This document shows positions 1 through 10,937 of a stretch of DNA of 64,000 nt, piece by piece. How positions within the stretch are numbered: the first letter of the stretch is position 1; every line of letters starts with the position of its first letter. The notes beneath the pieces were generated by a model. That model was not told the origin of the DNA. It did not search any database and saw only the letters and a list, made by a program, of their open reading frames with translations. The translations under genes and the position numbers were made by a program. The DNA comes from Hirsutella rhossiliensis (Eukaryota > Ascomycota > Sordariomycetes > Hypocreales > Ophiocordycipitaceae), in the NCBI RefSeq assembly GCF_020360975.1, contig NW_025408670.1, positions 1,116,001 through 1,180,000 of the forward strand, in the 5' to 3' direction.

Positions 1-968
1 ATCTCGTTTGCGTCGTCGGGGTTTGCCTCGTAGCTGTAGATGGCCTTGGCTTGGTAGGGATAGTCGGTCGGGGCAACAACCTCGGTGTCGCTGGGCTTTG
101 GCTGTTGTAGCGGCTGCGGCTGAGGCTGAGGTTGGGGTGGCGGGGCAGAGCCGCTGCCAAAGCCCGTGGGCATGGCGGCGCCGCGAGAGCCGTTGGCTTG
201 AGAGGGTCCGGCGATGGGTGACGAGTTCTCGAAGCCATTGAGTTGTGCAGACGTGTACATCTGGGGAGGCTGGACCGAATTAGAGGTCTCGGGGCGATCG
301 GTGCCGCCGTAGTAGCCGTTCAAGGCCTGGTTGGACATGGGGCCTGAGTCCTTGGCCAGGGCGAAGGAGTCGAGGAAGGCGCGCGGCGTAGACGAAGGCG
401 TCGAGCCAAAGTAGGAAATCCAGACAATCTGCCAAGTCCAGATTAGCATGTGTGGCTGGGTCGCAGCAGCCGTGGCCAGCAGGGACTTACCACCACCATG
501 GATAGGAGGATGAAGCCCGCAGCGGCTGCTTCCCTAGCCCCGCTCTTGGAGTAGACGAGGGAGTTGACCGAGGAGGTGACCAGCACCATGCCCCCGGCGA
601 GGTAGCCAGTGACGGCGACATGGTAGGTGTGTACGGAGTCGCTGGCGACGACGACGAAGACGCCGAGAATGAGGAACAGGCTGTAGACGACAGACCACCA
701 GGCAAACGAAGGGAATCGGTCGCCGTCGGTGGCCTGGACTTGAGAGATGATGCACGCGATGAAGGTGATGAACCATGCAAGCTGTGGGGACGCGAGTCAG
801 CCAGGATGAAGGGTGCAGATTGCGGTCGTGTCATGCAGCCACGTTTTGGTTTTGGCGGGAGGGGGAGAAGCGTACGAGAGAGATGGAAATTGTAGCCAAA
901 GCAAACGGATCACCGAGGATATTGCCCAAGCGAACACCCTTGCGGCCTTTGCCGCGCGACTGTTCCAT
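1..968 (-). CDS. SHO1: SHO1 osmosensor membrane protein, 3' part missing
   Basis: Plasma-membrane adaptor of the high-osmolarity (HOG) MAPK pathway. Three exons read on the minus strand: 876-968, 491-781 and 1-428 (continuing past the window), with donors GTACGC and GTAAGT and acceptors ACAG and GCAG. Exon 1 carries the family's N-terminal signature ([15 protein letters not shown]) and exon 2 completes the four-helix membrane domain ([55 protein letters not shown]). Exon 3 gives a Pro/Gln-rich linker and ends at the first residues of the SH3 domain ([16 protein letters not shown]). The SH3 core and stop lie beyond position 1. The start at 968 gives the conserved N-terminus; an in-frame ATG at 1010 would add 14 residues. 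The frame is clean. Identity rests on domain order and conserved motifs. Confidence 0.93.
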
Positions 969-2126
969 TTTCCTGATCGAGGGAGAGCCCAAGGAACCGT
1001 AGGGGGGCATGGGGAAGACGGTCTCGAGAGTCGGCCTGCTGGGGCGGCGCAATCAAGAGGATGACGAAGCGTTGGACAAAGGAGCAGTCGGCAGCACGGC
1101 GCAAACGGTCGGTCGATCGGTGCGGTCCGGGATGGCGAGGGAGCCACGCAGATCGGCAAAGAGTATGTGCAGGCGGCTAAAGCGTGATCCGGCACAGCCG
1201 AAACGGAAGAGGGTGTGACGGCGAAGAGAAGGCGGAAAAGAGCGACGAAGCCGAAGAAAAATGGCGATGGCTTGTTGGAAAGGGCGACCGAAGAGAGAAG
1301 GCGACGACGGAGTGCAAGGCCGAGAGAAAGGAAAGGGAAGAGGGAAAAAGAAAGAAAAGGGGGAGAGGTGGGCGAGGCGGGCGAGGAGCGGTTAGGCACA
1401 GCGGAGCGTTGGTAGTTGCGCGTTCAGTGCGTCGTCGGGGCGCGCCGTCGAGGGCCAGAGAATTGGCAGCGTCGACACAAGCAGCAGAGGAGCGGAATCG
1501 GTCGGTTGGTCGGCCGGATTGCTTGCTCGTGCGCGACAAGGAGAGAAAGGCGATGTTGAAGGTAGGGTTGCAGATGGGAGAGGAGAGGACAGGACAGACA
1601 GTAGGAACGGGAGAGAGAGGAGGGGGAGGAGACGGATGATGGGCCAGTGGGTGGGAGCAGGGTCAAGTACCGCGAACCAGGGTACCTCATGCAATGCGTG
1701 GAGCAGGTGCCCCAGGGAAGTACTGCACAGTACCTGGGAAAACGGGGTGGGGGAGAGCGCCAGCGGCAGGCTGGGAACTAAAGCGACCTTCTCAGGCGGC
1801 GGGTGAGTGCGGTGTGGCAGTGCTGGCTGGGTGGTGGTAGGGCGCAGGTACTGTACCTGCTCACCTGCTCTGCGGTGTCCGTAAAGTCCTGGGATAAATT
1901 TAGGGGCCGAAGGCATCTGAGGTACAACCTACCTAGGTAGGCAGGCAACCTTGGAAGTGAACAAAGGCCCTTTGCGGACTCGCCATGCAAGTGAGAGAGA
2001 GGGTGAGGCTTCGGGAGCCAGGCCATTTGGCGGCTCGCGTCTGCATCGACATGCCGCGCCGCTGAGCCATGAATGGCTTCGCTTCAGGGGGAGACTGTGT
2101 GTCCCCCCTTTCCCTTTCACAGTACA

Positions 2127-2150
2127 GTACCTACCTACCTACCTACCTAA
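2127..2150. repeat. (ACCT)n tetranucleotide repeat
   Basis: Five to six copies of ACCT followed by AAGGTAC, so the tract ends in a partly self-complementary GGTACC context. It lies about 1.1 kb upstream of SHO1. Confidence 0.85.
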
Positions 2151-2571
2151 GGTACTTACAGTATCCGTAAGTACCTGGGAACTTATCCTTGCATGCTGAC
2201 GAAATGTACAAGTACGGTACAGCACTGTACATGCAGCACCTTGGCACTCCGCCCTAAGCACCTTTTTTTTTCTCGAGCTCGTGCACTCACAATGCTTTGT
2301 GCACCGTCGAGGCCGTCTCCACAGAGCTGCGGAATGCAATTGGAGGCGGTGGCGGGACGGCATCAGCGCCACGGGACCTCGTCTTTCCAGGCCCTGGCCG
2401 GCAATGCAAACCCGTCGGCCTTGCAGAGGAATGCGCGAGGTGGTTGAACCTGCGGATAGACGGAGCAACAAGCGCTGATTGGCTTGAGACGCGGAGCCAG
2501 GCGTGTTTCATGAGCGCCCGGCCCCCCGCTCCACGGACCTGCAGATTCGCAGGGCCTTGGCGAGCTTCTTC

Positions 2572-2617
2572 TCTCCTGTCACTCCTGTCACTCCTCTCAC
2601 TCCTCTCGCTCCTCTCG
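2572..2617. repeat. 9-bp minisatellite (CTCCTGTCA-like)
   Basis: Five tandem units of a 9-mer, beginning as TCTCCTGTC and drifting to ACTCCTCTC and GCTCCTCTC. It is pyrimidine-rich and no gene overlaps it. Confidence 0.8.
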
Positions 2618-3783
2618 AGCTGTCGATGCCAGTCGTCTCTGCAGCTGACACCCTCATCAACTCGAGTGCAGCGCAGCGCAGCGCAGCATCCCGTTTCTGT
2701 CTGGGTTGCATCGGCCACCCTTTCTTCCCTTTCAGCTTGCTGCCGCTCGGCAACGGACAGCGTCAGCCCCCCGACCCGAGAACCCCGGCCGGCCGATGGA
2801 CTCCCGTGGACCCCCGTGGACCGGCTCCTCCTCTCCTCGAGGGTGTGACGTCGTTCCTTTTTATTTTATTTTCCCTTTCCCCTGCGTCCACAGGAGTGTC
2901 TGAGCAGACGTCGCACAGCATCTCCAAGCTGCAATGTATGTACGTACTGTATATGCAGCAGGCAGGGCACTAATAATTATGGTAATGAGTCCATGCGCTG
3001 ATGACCTTGTGGGCCCCCGTCTCCTCTGCCCTCATTGGCAGAACCGTTTCTTCAACCCAAATTTGACAGACGGCAACCTCCGATGACCCTTTGCATACCT
3101 ACGGTATTACGCCTGCGGTGGGTTGTGTGTGCGTCGGCAGCCCAAGGAGCCGGTCCCGGCCACGTTTCATCTCGCGGCGCCTTCTCTCTCCGGGGCGCTG
3201 GATGGAACAAACTCGAATGACCATGGCATCGCACACCAAACCGACTTGGCTTCTCTCTGCTGCTTCCGAGGACGAAGGCTAAACTAAGGCCCTAAACGGG
3301 AAGAAATAATGGCATCATCACATCTTCCACCATCGGCCTCGGATGCCGCGCAGCAGACAACCTCTCAAAGACACGCGCCACTGGTTTGCATGTCGGAAGC
3401 TAGGATGCCAATTGCCGGAGCACAACGAGCAATGGCGGCCAACAGCTGCAACAGCCAAGGCTCCGTCTCCGGCGGCCCTTGCAGCTATCCGATGCCGACA
3501 AAGTCCAATGACCCCAGAGAGACAGACGCATCCACCACCGCCAACCGCATCGCCTGTTCCCACGTCGCCCGCCAAGCCTGTCCCTGCGTTTCGCATCCCG
3601 TCACCGCCAACTGGCGATCGTGTATTGTCCACCTGAGCCGCCGTCCCTTTGAAACCCTCGACCCCGACGGGAACCGAAGGCGGGTTTGCCACAAAGGCCG
3701 GCGCTCAGCTTGGCCGTCGGTTCTTGAGATCGTCTCCTTGTGCTTCCCCGTTTGTCACGAACTCTCCGCACAACACGGCGGGC

Positions 3784-4056
3784 TCAAACGGTGTCCTTTG
3801 TTTCGTCGTGGGGGGGTGAAACCTTTGCCGCAAGGGCATCGAGCTGATCGTGAACGTCACCGAGGAACTTGGCCATGGTGAGCAAACCATTGCTCTCCGC
3901 TGGTTCGCTTGAGTCATGCGCAGCTTTGACAGGGACAGCCTCGGCAACCAATCGAGCCTCGTTACTACAGTACTGTACCGACCTGTCCGGCTTCTCGCCA
4001 CTTGCATACGGTATCTGGGGCGCCAAGACGTGCTGTGCTGTTCGTGGTCCTCTCAT
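3784..4056 (-). CDS. Possible small ORF or coding remnant, unknown
   Basis: A 90-codon frame with an acidic, helix-prone C-terminus (LLTMAKFLGDVHDQLDALAA). The composition looks more protein-like than its neighbours, but I see no start context, domain or splice-supported upstream exon. It may be a remnant or chance. Confidence 0.2.
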   Translation of the reverse strand: MRGPRTAQHVLAPQIPYASGEKPDRSVQYCSNEARLVAEAVPVKAAHDSSEPAESNGLLTMAKFLGDVHDQLDALAAKVSPPHDETKDTV

Positions 4057-4973
4057 ATTTATCCAGAATGCCCCTCGCAGTCGGCATCGTAGCAGCGGCC
4101 ATGAGCGATATGGAGCGGGACACTACGTATTGGCCAGATTTCACAAAAGAGCTTGTTCAGTTGGACTTGGAGTAGCACTCTGGCTTTGACCCAATTTTGG
4201 CGGCGCCGGCAGCTGATGAGCGTCGCGTGTAGTAGAGATTTCAACTAATCATACTCTTGCTGTCTTCTATGCCCTGTTTTTCTTCCCTCTCTAATCCTGG
4301 TAACCGGCTCCATTGCACAGCCATCAACTCAGAGAGTATCCGCACCCCAGCGCCGGCGGGAAGCCGGCAGCCCTCCTCCAAAAGCCAGATGTGGTGTCGT
4401 GGCCGCAGCTATTTTCGGTCTGGGGAACTGCGCCAAAGGCCTATTCGACTGTGGATATTGCGGTCGCTGGTGCGGGCGTGTTGGAGCCTTCCTGGTCAAA
4501 TTTCGGAGGACCGCCGCGACGGAGACGAACCCGGGCTCGGCCTCGCGCGATCCTGCAGACGCGAACCCGGGCCACCATGCGGTGCTGGATGTGAACTTCG
4601 TGTCCCCCATACGCCTGAGCCAAGTCGACGCATGCAGGGCCGTATAAGATTCTAGTACCGCCTGGCGAACGACAAGACGGTAGTGAACTGCACACATGTC
4701 CCAAAACAAGTTCCGTTGGAGTGCTGCCATTCCGCAAAAGATTCGCCCCAGCTCGAAGCTTGGTCCTTGTTAACGATGTCGGGCGAGTTGAGATGGGCGA
4801 ACCCAGTGCGGACTGATAGAAAATGCAGCAATGTCCGTCTTCATCAGTCGATGCGCACTGTTGAATGAGCCGCGGCCCAAGAGTGGAGTACGGCCGCCGT
4901 GAAGCGCATGGGGCCTTTCTTGGGTCGTCCTTTGTCCTTGGTTCCGCGTGAGCCGTCCCGAGGCCGACTGCCT

Positions 4974-5639
4974 TTACATCTCTTTGTCTTCCTCCTTGGC
5001 CCGCTCTCGTCGCCTGACCTGCCGCTCCACCCCCTCTACGCGGCTCTCCATGTCGGCCATGGACCGCGAGCCGGCAAGAAGGTTGCTCTCGTACCACGAC
5101 CGTACAACGACCTCGCTTCGTCGGCGCAGCTCAGCCATGTCGGCGGCCTGGGCGGCCTGGGTGACCTGAATAGCCTTCATGCGATCCGTCATGGATATCA
5201 GGGCGGTGCTCTCCGATACGTCGGGGATGGGGCTGTCTTTGATGGCGGTAAGTGAGGAGAGAATGGCGGGATAGGACGAGGCAGACGCGAGAACCATGGA
5301 GCGTATGGCGTCGGCCGAGAGCTGCGATGGTGGCTCGGACGAGGCCGGGGCGTGGAACAAGTCTGGATGCGACCTGTCTGGACCGGCGTCGTCAGCAAAC
5401 GGGCCGAGAGTAGGGGGGAGCTGGCGCATACAAATCTTGAGGAGATCGCCGTATACGCGGATGCGGGAAAGCATCACGGAGAAGCGCTTCTCCAACTGGC
5501 CCATTCTCCATGAGACGGATTCAGGCTGTGCCGGAGGGTGCGAGGCTGTCGGTCCGTAGAGGACGTGTTCGAGGCGCAGGAGACGCGACTCGAGGAGGGA
5601 TATGGTGGAGAGGGTCGTCTGGTCCAGAGGATTGTCCAT
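4974..5639 (-). CDS. ro-10: Nuclear distribution protein RO10 (dynactin p24-type subunit)
   Basis: Fungal counterpart of the dynactin shoulder subunit p24, needed for dynein-driven nuclear movement along hyphae. The protein is mostly coiled coil: an N-terminal LLESRLLRLEHVLYGP motif, a middle region ending in LLKIY-RSHPDLF, then SEPPSQLSADAIRSMVLAS, and a basic, charged C-terminal helix (RQVRRRERAKEEDKEM). The 666-nt frame looks uninterrupted, but it contains a 54-nt intron (minus strand 5431 to 5378, GTATGC...CCAG). This intron is a multiple of three and has no stop, so it hides in the ORF; removing it restores the conserved LLKIYRSHPDLF join. Exons are 5432-5639 and 4974-5377, giving 203 residues. 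The family name rests on motif recall; the intron is read from the sequence. Confidence 0.85.
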   Translation of the reverse strand: MDNPLDQTTLSTISLLESRLLRLEHVLYGPTASHPPAQPESVSWRMGQLEKRFSVMLSRIRVYGDLLKICMRQLPPTLGPFADDAGPDRSHPDLFHAPASSEPPSQLSADAIRSMVLASASSYPAILSSLTAIKDSPIPDVSESTALISMTDRMKAIQVTQAAQAADMAELRRRSEVVVRSWYESNLLAGSRSMADMESRVEGVERQVRRRERAKEEDKEM

Positions 5640-6216
5640 GGGCGGTGCGTGCAGGTGCGTTGGGAGTTGAAGTTGGCCGAAACCGGTGCCACTGGAGCGA
5701 CTTGACAGTCGTCGATGATAGACCGTCGATAGAGCCGTCGATAGACAGACGGTGGTGATTGGCCCCCAGCACCCTCTCCAGGTGGCCCGGCTGCCCCGCT
5801 ACCGAACCCGGCAAGGCGCCACCACCAATGCGCAGCCGAATGACCACCTTTTGTTGTGGCACCTGCTCTTCTTCAACATCTCTTTGTCCCCCATTTTCCC
5901 TTTCCCTTTCCCTCAGAGGTCCTTGTCGCCCGCCCTCGGCGCGCCTTTTCTTTTTCTCCCTCACCAGCGCCTTTGCCGTCTACGCCTCGCTCTTTCTCAC
6001 GCCGTCGCGCTGCCGGCTCGTCCGTCGGCCCCGTCTTCGACTGCGCGGCGGACTCCCCAAACCGCACGCCCGCATCTGCTCGAGTCGGCGCCGCCAGAGC
6101 CCCGTGGGGGACCGCCGAGTAGAGGCCGGGCCTGGCCTGGGTCACCCGACCCGCTGCTCCCCCGTCTCGCGCGACCCGACACTCGGCCGTGAGCGCGCAC
6201 TTTTGCGCTTTTGGCT
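5640..6216. promoter_or_regulatory. Divergent intergenic region ro-10 / AVT transporter
   Basis: A 577-bp gap between two head-to-head genes, so it should hold both promoters. It contains a CT-rich tract around 5880-5980 (CCCTTTCCCTTTCC), a common feature just upstream of fungal transcription starts on the plus strand. No TATA box is evident. Open frames across it are low-complexity and unsupported. Confidence 0.55.
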
Positions 6217-8002
6217 ATGACAACCTATCTGGCCATCGCGGATGGTAACAACGCCTCTTCTGGAGGCGCCCGCGACATGTCGAGGTGAGTTGCCCCGTCG
6301 TCTCGCGCCCTCACGTCCGCGGCTGACATTGCTCGGCAGAACGCGCCGACGAGGAGGCAAGGATGGCGGCCATGGCGGACAGGCCTCGACCTTGAGCAGC
6401 ATAGTCAATCTGCTCAACACCAGTATGCATATCCCTCGCCGACGTTGACTGTCGTCTGACCAAGCCTGTGCAGTCGTCGGTGCCGGCACCCTCGCCATGC
6501 CCTCGGTCCTCTCCCACATGGGAATTATGCTCGGCGTCATCCTGATACTATGGTCCGGCGTCACAGCTGCCTTTGGCCTTTACCTCCAGTCCCGATGCGC
6601 TCGGTACCTCGACCGCGGCAGCTCGTCCTTCTTTGCCCTCTCCCAGATCACCTACCCGCATGCCTCGGTCATCTTCGACCTGGCCATTGCCGTCAAGTGC
6701 TTTGGCGTGGGCGTGTCGTACATGATCATCATCGGCGATCTCATGCCGGGCGTCATGCTCGGCTTCAACCGCGACGTTGCTGACCTTCCCTATCTGGTCG
6801 ACCGTCATTTTTGGATCACGGCCTTTATGCTTCTCATCATACCTCTGAGCTTTCTGCGGAGGCTGGACTCGCTCAAGTACACCAGCCTTGTCGCCTTGGT
6901 TTCCATTGGGTACCTCATTGTTCTCGTCATCTATCACTTTGCGGTGGACCCCCATGCGGACCCCCAGGATATCCGAGTGCTGCAGTGGGCCGGGCCAGTC
7001 GAGACCCTCAGCGCACTGCCCGTGGTTGTATTTGCCTATACGTGCCACCAAAATGTAGGTCCATCCTGCCGCCGCTAGGTAGGGACCGGCTGGCTAATGC
7101 ATCATTCAGATGTTTTCCGTCATCAACGAAATCAAGGACAACTCTCCAGCGAACATGGCCGGAGTAGTTGGCTCGAGCATTGGCTCCGCAGCCTGCATCT
7201 ACGTTCTTGTCGCGATTACGGGTTACATTACCTTTGGCAACTCTATCGTTGGAAACATTGTCTCCATGTGTAAGAAGGACACTCGACCAAGAGACTCGCT
7301 TGTTGGCGCAAATTCTAACGTCTTGCAGATCCCACTGGAGTTGCGTCCACCATCGGCAAAGCTGCTATCGTTCTCCTTGTCTTGTTTTCCATTCCGCTGC
7401 AGGTCCATCCCTGTCGCGCGTCCCTCGATGCTGTCCTCAAATGGCGGCCCAACAGGTCCAGCACCAACAGCGGCCGCCCCGGCTCACCCCTATTGAACCC
7501 CTCTGCCATGCCGCGGAGCGACCACGGCAGCAGCACGCCCATGTCTGATACGCGATTTGCCCTTCTCACAACCGTCATCCTGACCCTGGCGTACACTACT
7601 GCGCTGTCCGTGAGCAGCCTTGACCGCGTTCTCGCATTTGTCGGAAGTACGGGCTCGACCTCCATCAGCTTCATATTACCCGGGCTCTTCTACTACAAGA
7701 TCAGCGACCCGGAGAGCATCCACCACCAGCGACTGATGAAAGGCGACGACGACATTGACGACGAAGCAGCCTCCGACGAAGAGTCGGGTGGGATCCTTGC
7801 ACAAAGCACCTCGAGCATACGCAGCGGGACTGGCGCTGCCGGGCCGCGAACCCAATGGCGCTGGCGCAGGAGATGGCGGTGGGACCTGGAACATGTCGAC
7901 CACCAGCTATTGAGGAAGCTCGCGCTCGCGCTCGCGACCTACGGAATCGTCGTGATGACAGTATGTCTGCTTATGAACATTTTTTTTGCTGTCGCTCACT
8001 AG
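6217..8002 (+). CDS. Vacuolar amino-acid transporter, AVT/AAAP family
   Basis: Multi-pass transporter of the AAAP family, closest in pattern to the yeast AVT5/6/7 group that moves amino acids out of the vacuole. Five exons: 6217-6284, 6340-6422, 6474-7054, 7110-7269 and 7329-8002, all with GT-AG borders, give 521 residues. Diagnostic features are the N-terminal SSIVNLLNT-IVGAGTLAMPS join across intron 2, PVVVFAYTCHQN-MFSVINEI across intron 3 and ITGYITFGNSIVGNIVSMY in exon 4. An acidic loop follows (KGDDDIDDEAASDEESGG), and the last helix ends in CLLMNIFFAVAH. About 11 hydrophobic helices can be traced. Every intron restores a conserved motif, so the model is firm; the substrate within the family is inferred. 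Confidence 0.9.
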
Positions 8003-8530
8003 AATGGGTCTGCGAGCCCTTACGGCGCCCTGTTGCAGTAACGAGCGTGCGGCGTGGTCTTTAGCGGCTTTGGCTACAGCCTCGAGCGACTTTTCCTTTG
8101 TCGACTTGTTACTTACTGTCCGGCCTTGATTGGAAAGGACGGCTGCAAATGTCATTCTGTTCAGCGGCGCCTTGGCATCTTTGATGGGTGTGTTGGATAT
8201 CCACGTTCAGGGGGTCGTTGGTCCGAGAAGGCTTGTCAAGGCTCGTTGCCGCTCTTGGCCTCTGATGAACCGGTAAGATGGGCATTTGGAGGCGTTGGAA
8301 GACATGCACCTCGTCGAACCATGGCTCACTTGGGCTTCGCTTCGCACTTGTTGTATACAAAGAAGTCCTTTGTTTTCAAGACGATTCATCAGAATCTCTC
8401 CAGTCTGTCCTGCCTAAGACACTGAAACCCCAACCCCAACGCCGTGGAAATGCTCGCACATGATGGTACAAAACCCTCAACAACCCTCCATCCGTGTAAA
8501 CCAGTCTCTGGCCGCACAACTGGCGGTTCA
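8003..8530. other. Convergent 3' spacer, AVT / mrps16
   Basis: No gene seen. The region holds the 3' ends of two converging transcripts. An open frame at 8054-8425 has no recognisable features and a composition unlike its neighbours. Confidence 0.5.
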
Positions 8531-8971
8531 TTACCGGATGCGCACCTGGCTCGTGTCCACCTGGACGGGCGCCTTGTTGGCCACGGGGCCGAACTGCTTC
8601 TTGGGCAGGATTCCGACCATGGACAGCAGACGCCAGACAGTATCGGTGGGCTGGGCGCCGACGCCAATCCAGTAGCACGCGCGCTTGGTGTCGAGCTTCA
8701 CGTCTTTGTGCAGCTTGCCCGAGGCGTCGTAAGGGTCGGGCCGTGGGACGGGGTCGTAGGTGCCAATGACCTCGAGGGGGAGCGAGTTGCGTGCGGTCCT
8801 GCGCCGGGTGTGCAAGGAGAGGTTAGCGGGCATGGGTTTCTCGTCGTCACTTGCGCCAACGGGGGAGGGCGGCTGTTGGAGGCGAGGGCCCTACCGAGCT
8901 TGCGCGACGACAATGTTGTAAAAGGGGGAGTTTCGGCGCCCAAAGCGCGCGAGGCGGATTTTGACGACCAT
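8531..8971 (-). CDS. MRPS16: Mitochondrial small-subunit ribosomal protein bS16m
   Basis: Mitoribosome small-subunit protein of the bacterial S16 family. Exon 1 (8895-8971) encodes the canonical N-terminus MVVKIRLARFGRRNSPFYNI. A 96-nt intron (GTAGGG...GCAG) follows, and exon 2 (8531-8798) continues with RTARNSLPLEVIGTYDPVP, the GKLHKD and RACYWIGVGAQPTDTVWRLL motifs and SMVGILPKKQ. The product is 114 residues, normal for the family. The longer frame starting at 8833 reads into the intron and would lose the conserved S16 N-terminus, so it was rejected as the start. It is head-to-head with the epimerase gene. Confidence 0.93.
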
Positions 8972-9306
8972 GGCGTTGGGAAGGGAGGAGCTCCGGGTTG
9001 GGGAGAGGTGCTCTGGTCTGCTGGATGGACTTGGTTGACGTTATCAATTGGCCTCGGAATCACGGGCGGAAATTTTGTCGGAGCTGGGTTTCTCCGCGCC
9101 GGATCAACCTCCCTCGGGGCTGCCCGTGATGTCAGTCTAACAGTCTTGAGCCGTGTGCAACCTATATTGACAGCCCTTCTCCCGCCGACTTCCAAACTGT
9201 TTCTCTTGGCCTTGACGGCTCTTTAGGACAAAAGTTTCATCAGTACGCGAACTCCAATCTCGGAAGCCAAGCTTGAAAGGTCAAAGTGTCTTGATCAGAC
9301 TCCACC
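8972..9306. promoter_or_regulatory. Bidirectional promoter, mrps16 / NAD(P)HX epimerase
   Basis: The start codons of two divergent housekeeping genes are only 335 bp apart, so their promoters must share this interval. No TATA box stands out. The plus-strand ATG at 9307 has a good context (CACCATGTC). Confidence 0.6.
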
Positions 9307-10656
9307 ATGTCAATCAAGGTACGCCCCTCGCACAAAGCCCCGACCACGACTCCGCGCAGTCCTGTCAAGGCGGGCGGTTACACGTCGACATGCACTTCCC
9401 GTCTACCGTGTGCGAGGTCGCTGATTTCACCAGACCCTTGGTGCAAAGGCCGCCGCCGCTCTCGACCAGGAGCTCATGAGCACGTGTGCATTTTCCATCG
9501 ACCAGCTGATGGAACTCGCCGGACTCTCCGTCTCTCAGGCAGGTGAGAAGCAGGGAGAACTAGCGGCTCCTCGCGGCGTCTGGGGTGGTCCCATCGCTGA
9601 CGGGCTTCGGCGACGCGCAGTCTATCGCGTCCATCCGTTGAACGGGGGTCGTCGGGTCCTGGTGGCTTGCGGCCCCGGAAACAATGGCATGTTGTCGCCG
9701 GCGTAGCTTCAACCCTCATCTGCCCCCAAGACTGACTTTGTACTCGAGGCGGCGATGGCCTTGTTGCCGCTCGCCACCTGTTCAGCTACGGCTACAAGCC
9801 CACAATCTTCTACCCCAAGCGGAGCAAGAATGAGCTCTACCAAGTGAGTCACTTCGAATATTGTATGATTTGGATCCATCACTCCAATTCTAGCCCAAGT
9901 GTGATGCGATTCTCGCGCCTCGATTCTTCAGATTCCATTTGGTTCCGTTACGTGTATGTTCCCGTTACGCGTATGTTCATAATCATAATCGGCCAGCATC
10001 AGGTGAAGCCTGCTCGAATACAGGGCTGGGTTTGGATTATCCGCCCTCTTCCTTTAGCCTGCCTAGTGCCTACCCACTCCACTCGCTTCTTCGCGGAGCC
10101 AAGCTAAGCGTGTATAGAGACTCGCGAAACAACTCGAGGACCTCGACATTCCTTTTGTTGACGACTTCAAGACGGCCGTGGCGGCGACAGACCACGTGGT
10201 GGATGCCATCTTTGGTTGGCAGCGTGCCCCGCCAACGGGCCCCTAGACCACGCTGACAGGCCGCCACAGGATTCAGCTTTTCTGGCGAGGTCCGGGAACC
10301 ATTCCCGGCTGTCATCCGGGCGCTCGAAGAAACCAAGGTGCCGGTGACCTCAGTGGACGCCCCCTCTGCATGGGATATCGAGAACGGCCCGCCCAGCTCC
10401 GGCCTTGGCAGTGCCTTCATGCCAACAGCCCTCGTCAGCCTGACGGCCCCAAAGCCACTCGTAAAGCATTTTAAAGGCCGGCATTTTGTCGGTGGACGGT
10501 GAGCGCCCCTTGGTCGAGATGAATCGAGCCTTTCGACTGACGGCTGGGAAAAGGTTTGTCTCTCCATCCATTGCGAAGAAGTATGATTTCGAGGTTCCCC
10601 CATATGAGGGCATTGATCAGGTCGTCGAGGTCACGACGACTGGTGGAAAGATTTGA
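9307..10656 (+). CDS. NAD(P)H-hydrate epimerase (YjeF_N domain)
   Basis: Metabolite-repair enzyme that interconverts R- and S-NAD(P)HX so that the dehydratase can restore NAD(P)H. Seven exons are needed: 9307-9318, 9434-9542, 9621-9686, 9749-9843, 10118-10214, 10270-10498 and 10554-10656, giving 236 residues. Motifs appear in family order: [81 protein letters not shown] and [20 protein letters not shown]. Unusual points are a first exon of only 12 nt (MSIK), a GC-AG intron (9687-9748, GCATGT with an ACTGAC branch point) that is required to join GPGNN to GGDG, and a long 274-nt intron 4. Enzyme identity is secure; yeast NNR1/YNL200C and animal NAXE are the counterparts. Confidence 0.92.
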
Positions 10657-10739
10657 ATTCGTTGCAAGGCTTCTAGCCGCTGTCGTCAGCCCCTTGGCGT
10701 CTCGAGCGAGGACTCCGAGGCGACTTGCTGGGGACAAGG

Positions 10740-10937
10740 TCACATGATGTGACAACCGCCTCTCAGACTGTTGGGACAGGCTGGACTCGGGCACCGTCCG
10801 TCATGCATTTCCAGGGTAACAGCGGCAATCCCGTGCGGGCAGACGACCAGAGGCGGGTGATAGTCGTGACAAAAGGCAACATAGATGAGGTATTTCTTTC
10901 CGCAGACTTGGCATGTAGCCGTGTGCTCTGTACACAT
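10740..10937 (-). CDS. Small Cys-rich protein, unknown
   Basis: A 65-residue frame starting MCTEHTATCQVCGKKY. It has C-x2-C (TCQVCGK appears as C9/C12), a further CHDYHPP, VVCPHG and a final CPSPACPNS, a spread of Cys/His resembling small fungal zinc-ribbon-like hypothetical proteins. It converges on the 3' end of the epimerase gene, with 83 nt between the stops. No intron or signal peptide is seen. The stop is followed by ordinary non-coding sequence. A real gene is likely but its function is unknown. Confidence 0.5.
   Translation of the reverse strand: MCTEHTATCQVCGKKYLIYVAFCHDYHPPLVVCPHGIAAVTLEMHDGRCPSPACPNSLRGGCHIM

Larger units (their letters stand above)
969..4973. other. Long region without a supported gene
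   Basis: Four kilobases between the SHO1 start and the 3' end of ro-10. It holds a GA-rich tract (about 1190-1650), several TACCTAGGTA/GGTACC-type motifs (1925-1945, 2127-2170, 2210-2230) and CT-rich stretches, all usual in upstream regions of filamentous fungi. Many open frames exist on both strands, but none shows a recognisable domain, conserved motif or splice structure. The strand-symmetric openness is what GC-rich DNA gives by chance. Parts of 3300-4650 look slightly more coding-like but I could not identify a product. Confidence 0.6.

Noticed and set aside
797..1399. 200-codon minus frame upstream of SHO1
   Set aside because: It runs in a different frame through SHO1 exon 1 and is of Pro/Ser/Leu low-complexity composition; it is the antisense of a GA-rich tract.
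2297..2848. 183-codon plus frame
   Set aside because: It spans a minisatellite, several overlapping frames are equally open on both strands, and no motif is present.
8847..9195. Minus frames upstream of bS16m exon 1
   Set aside because: They lie in the shared promoter in frames different from the S16 N-terminus.
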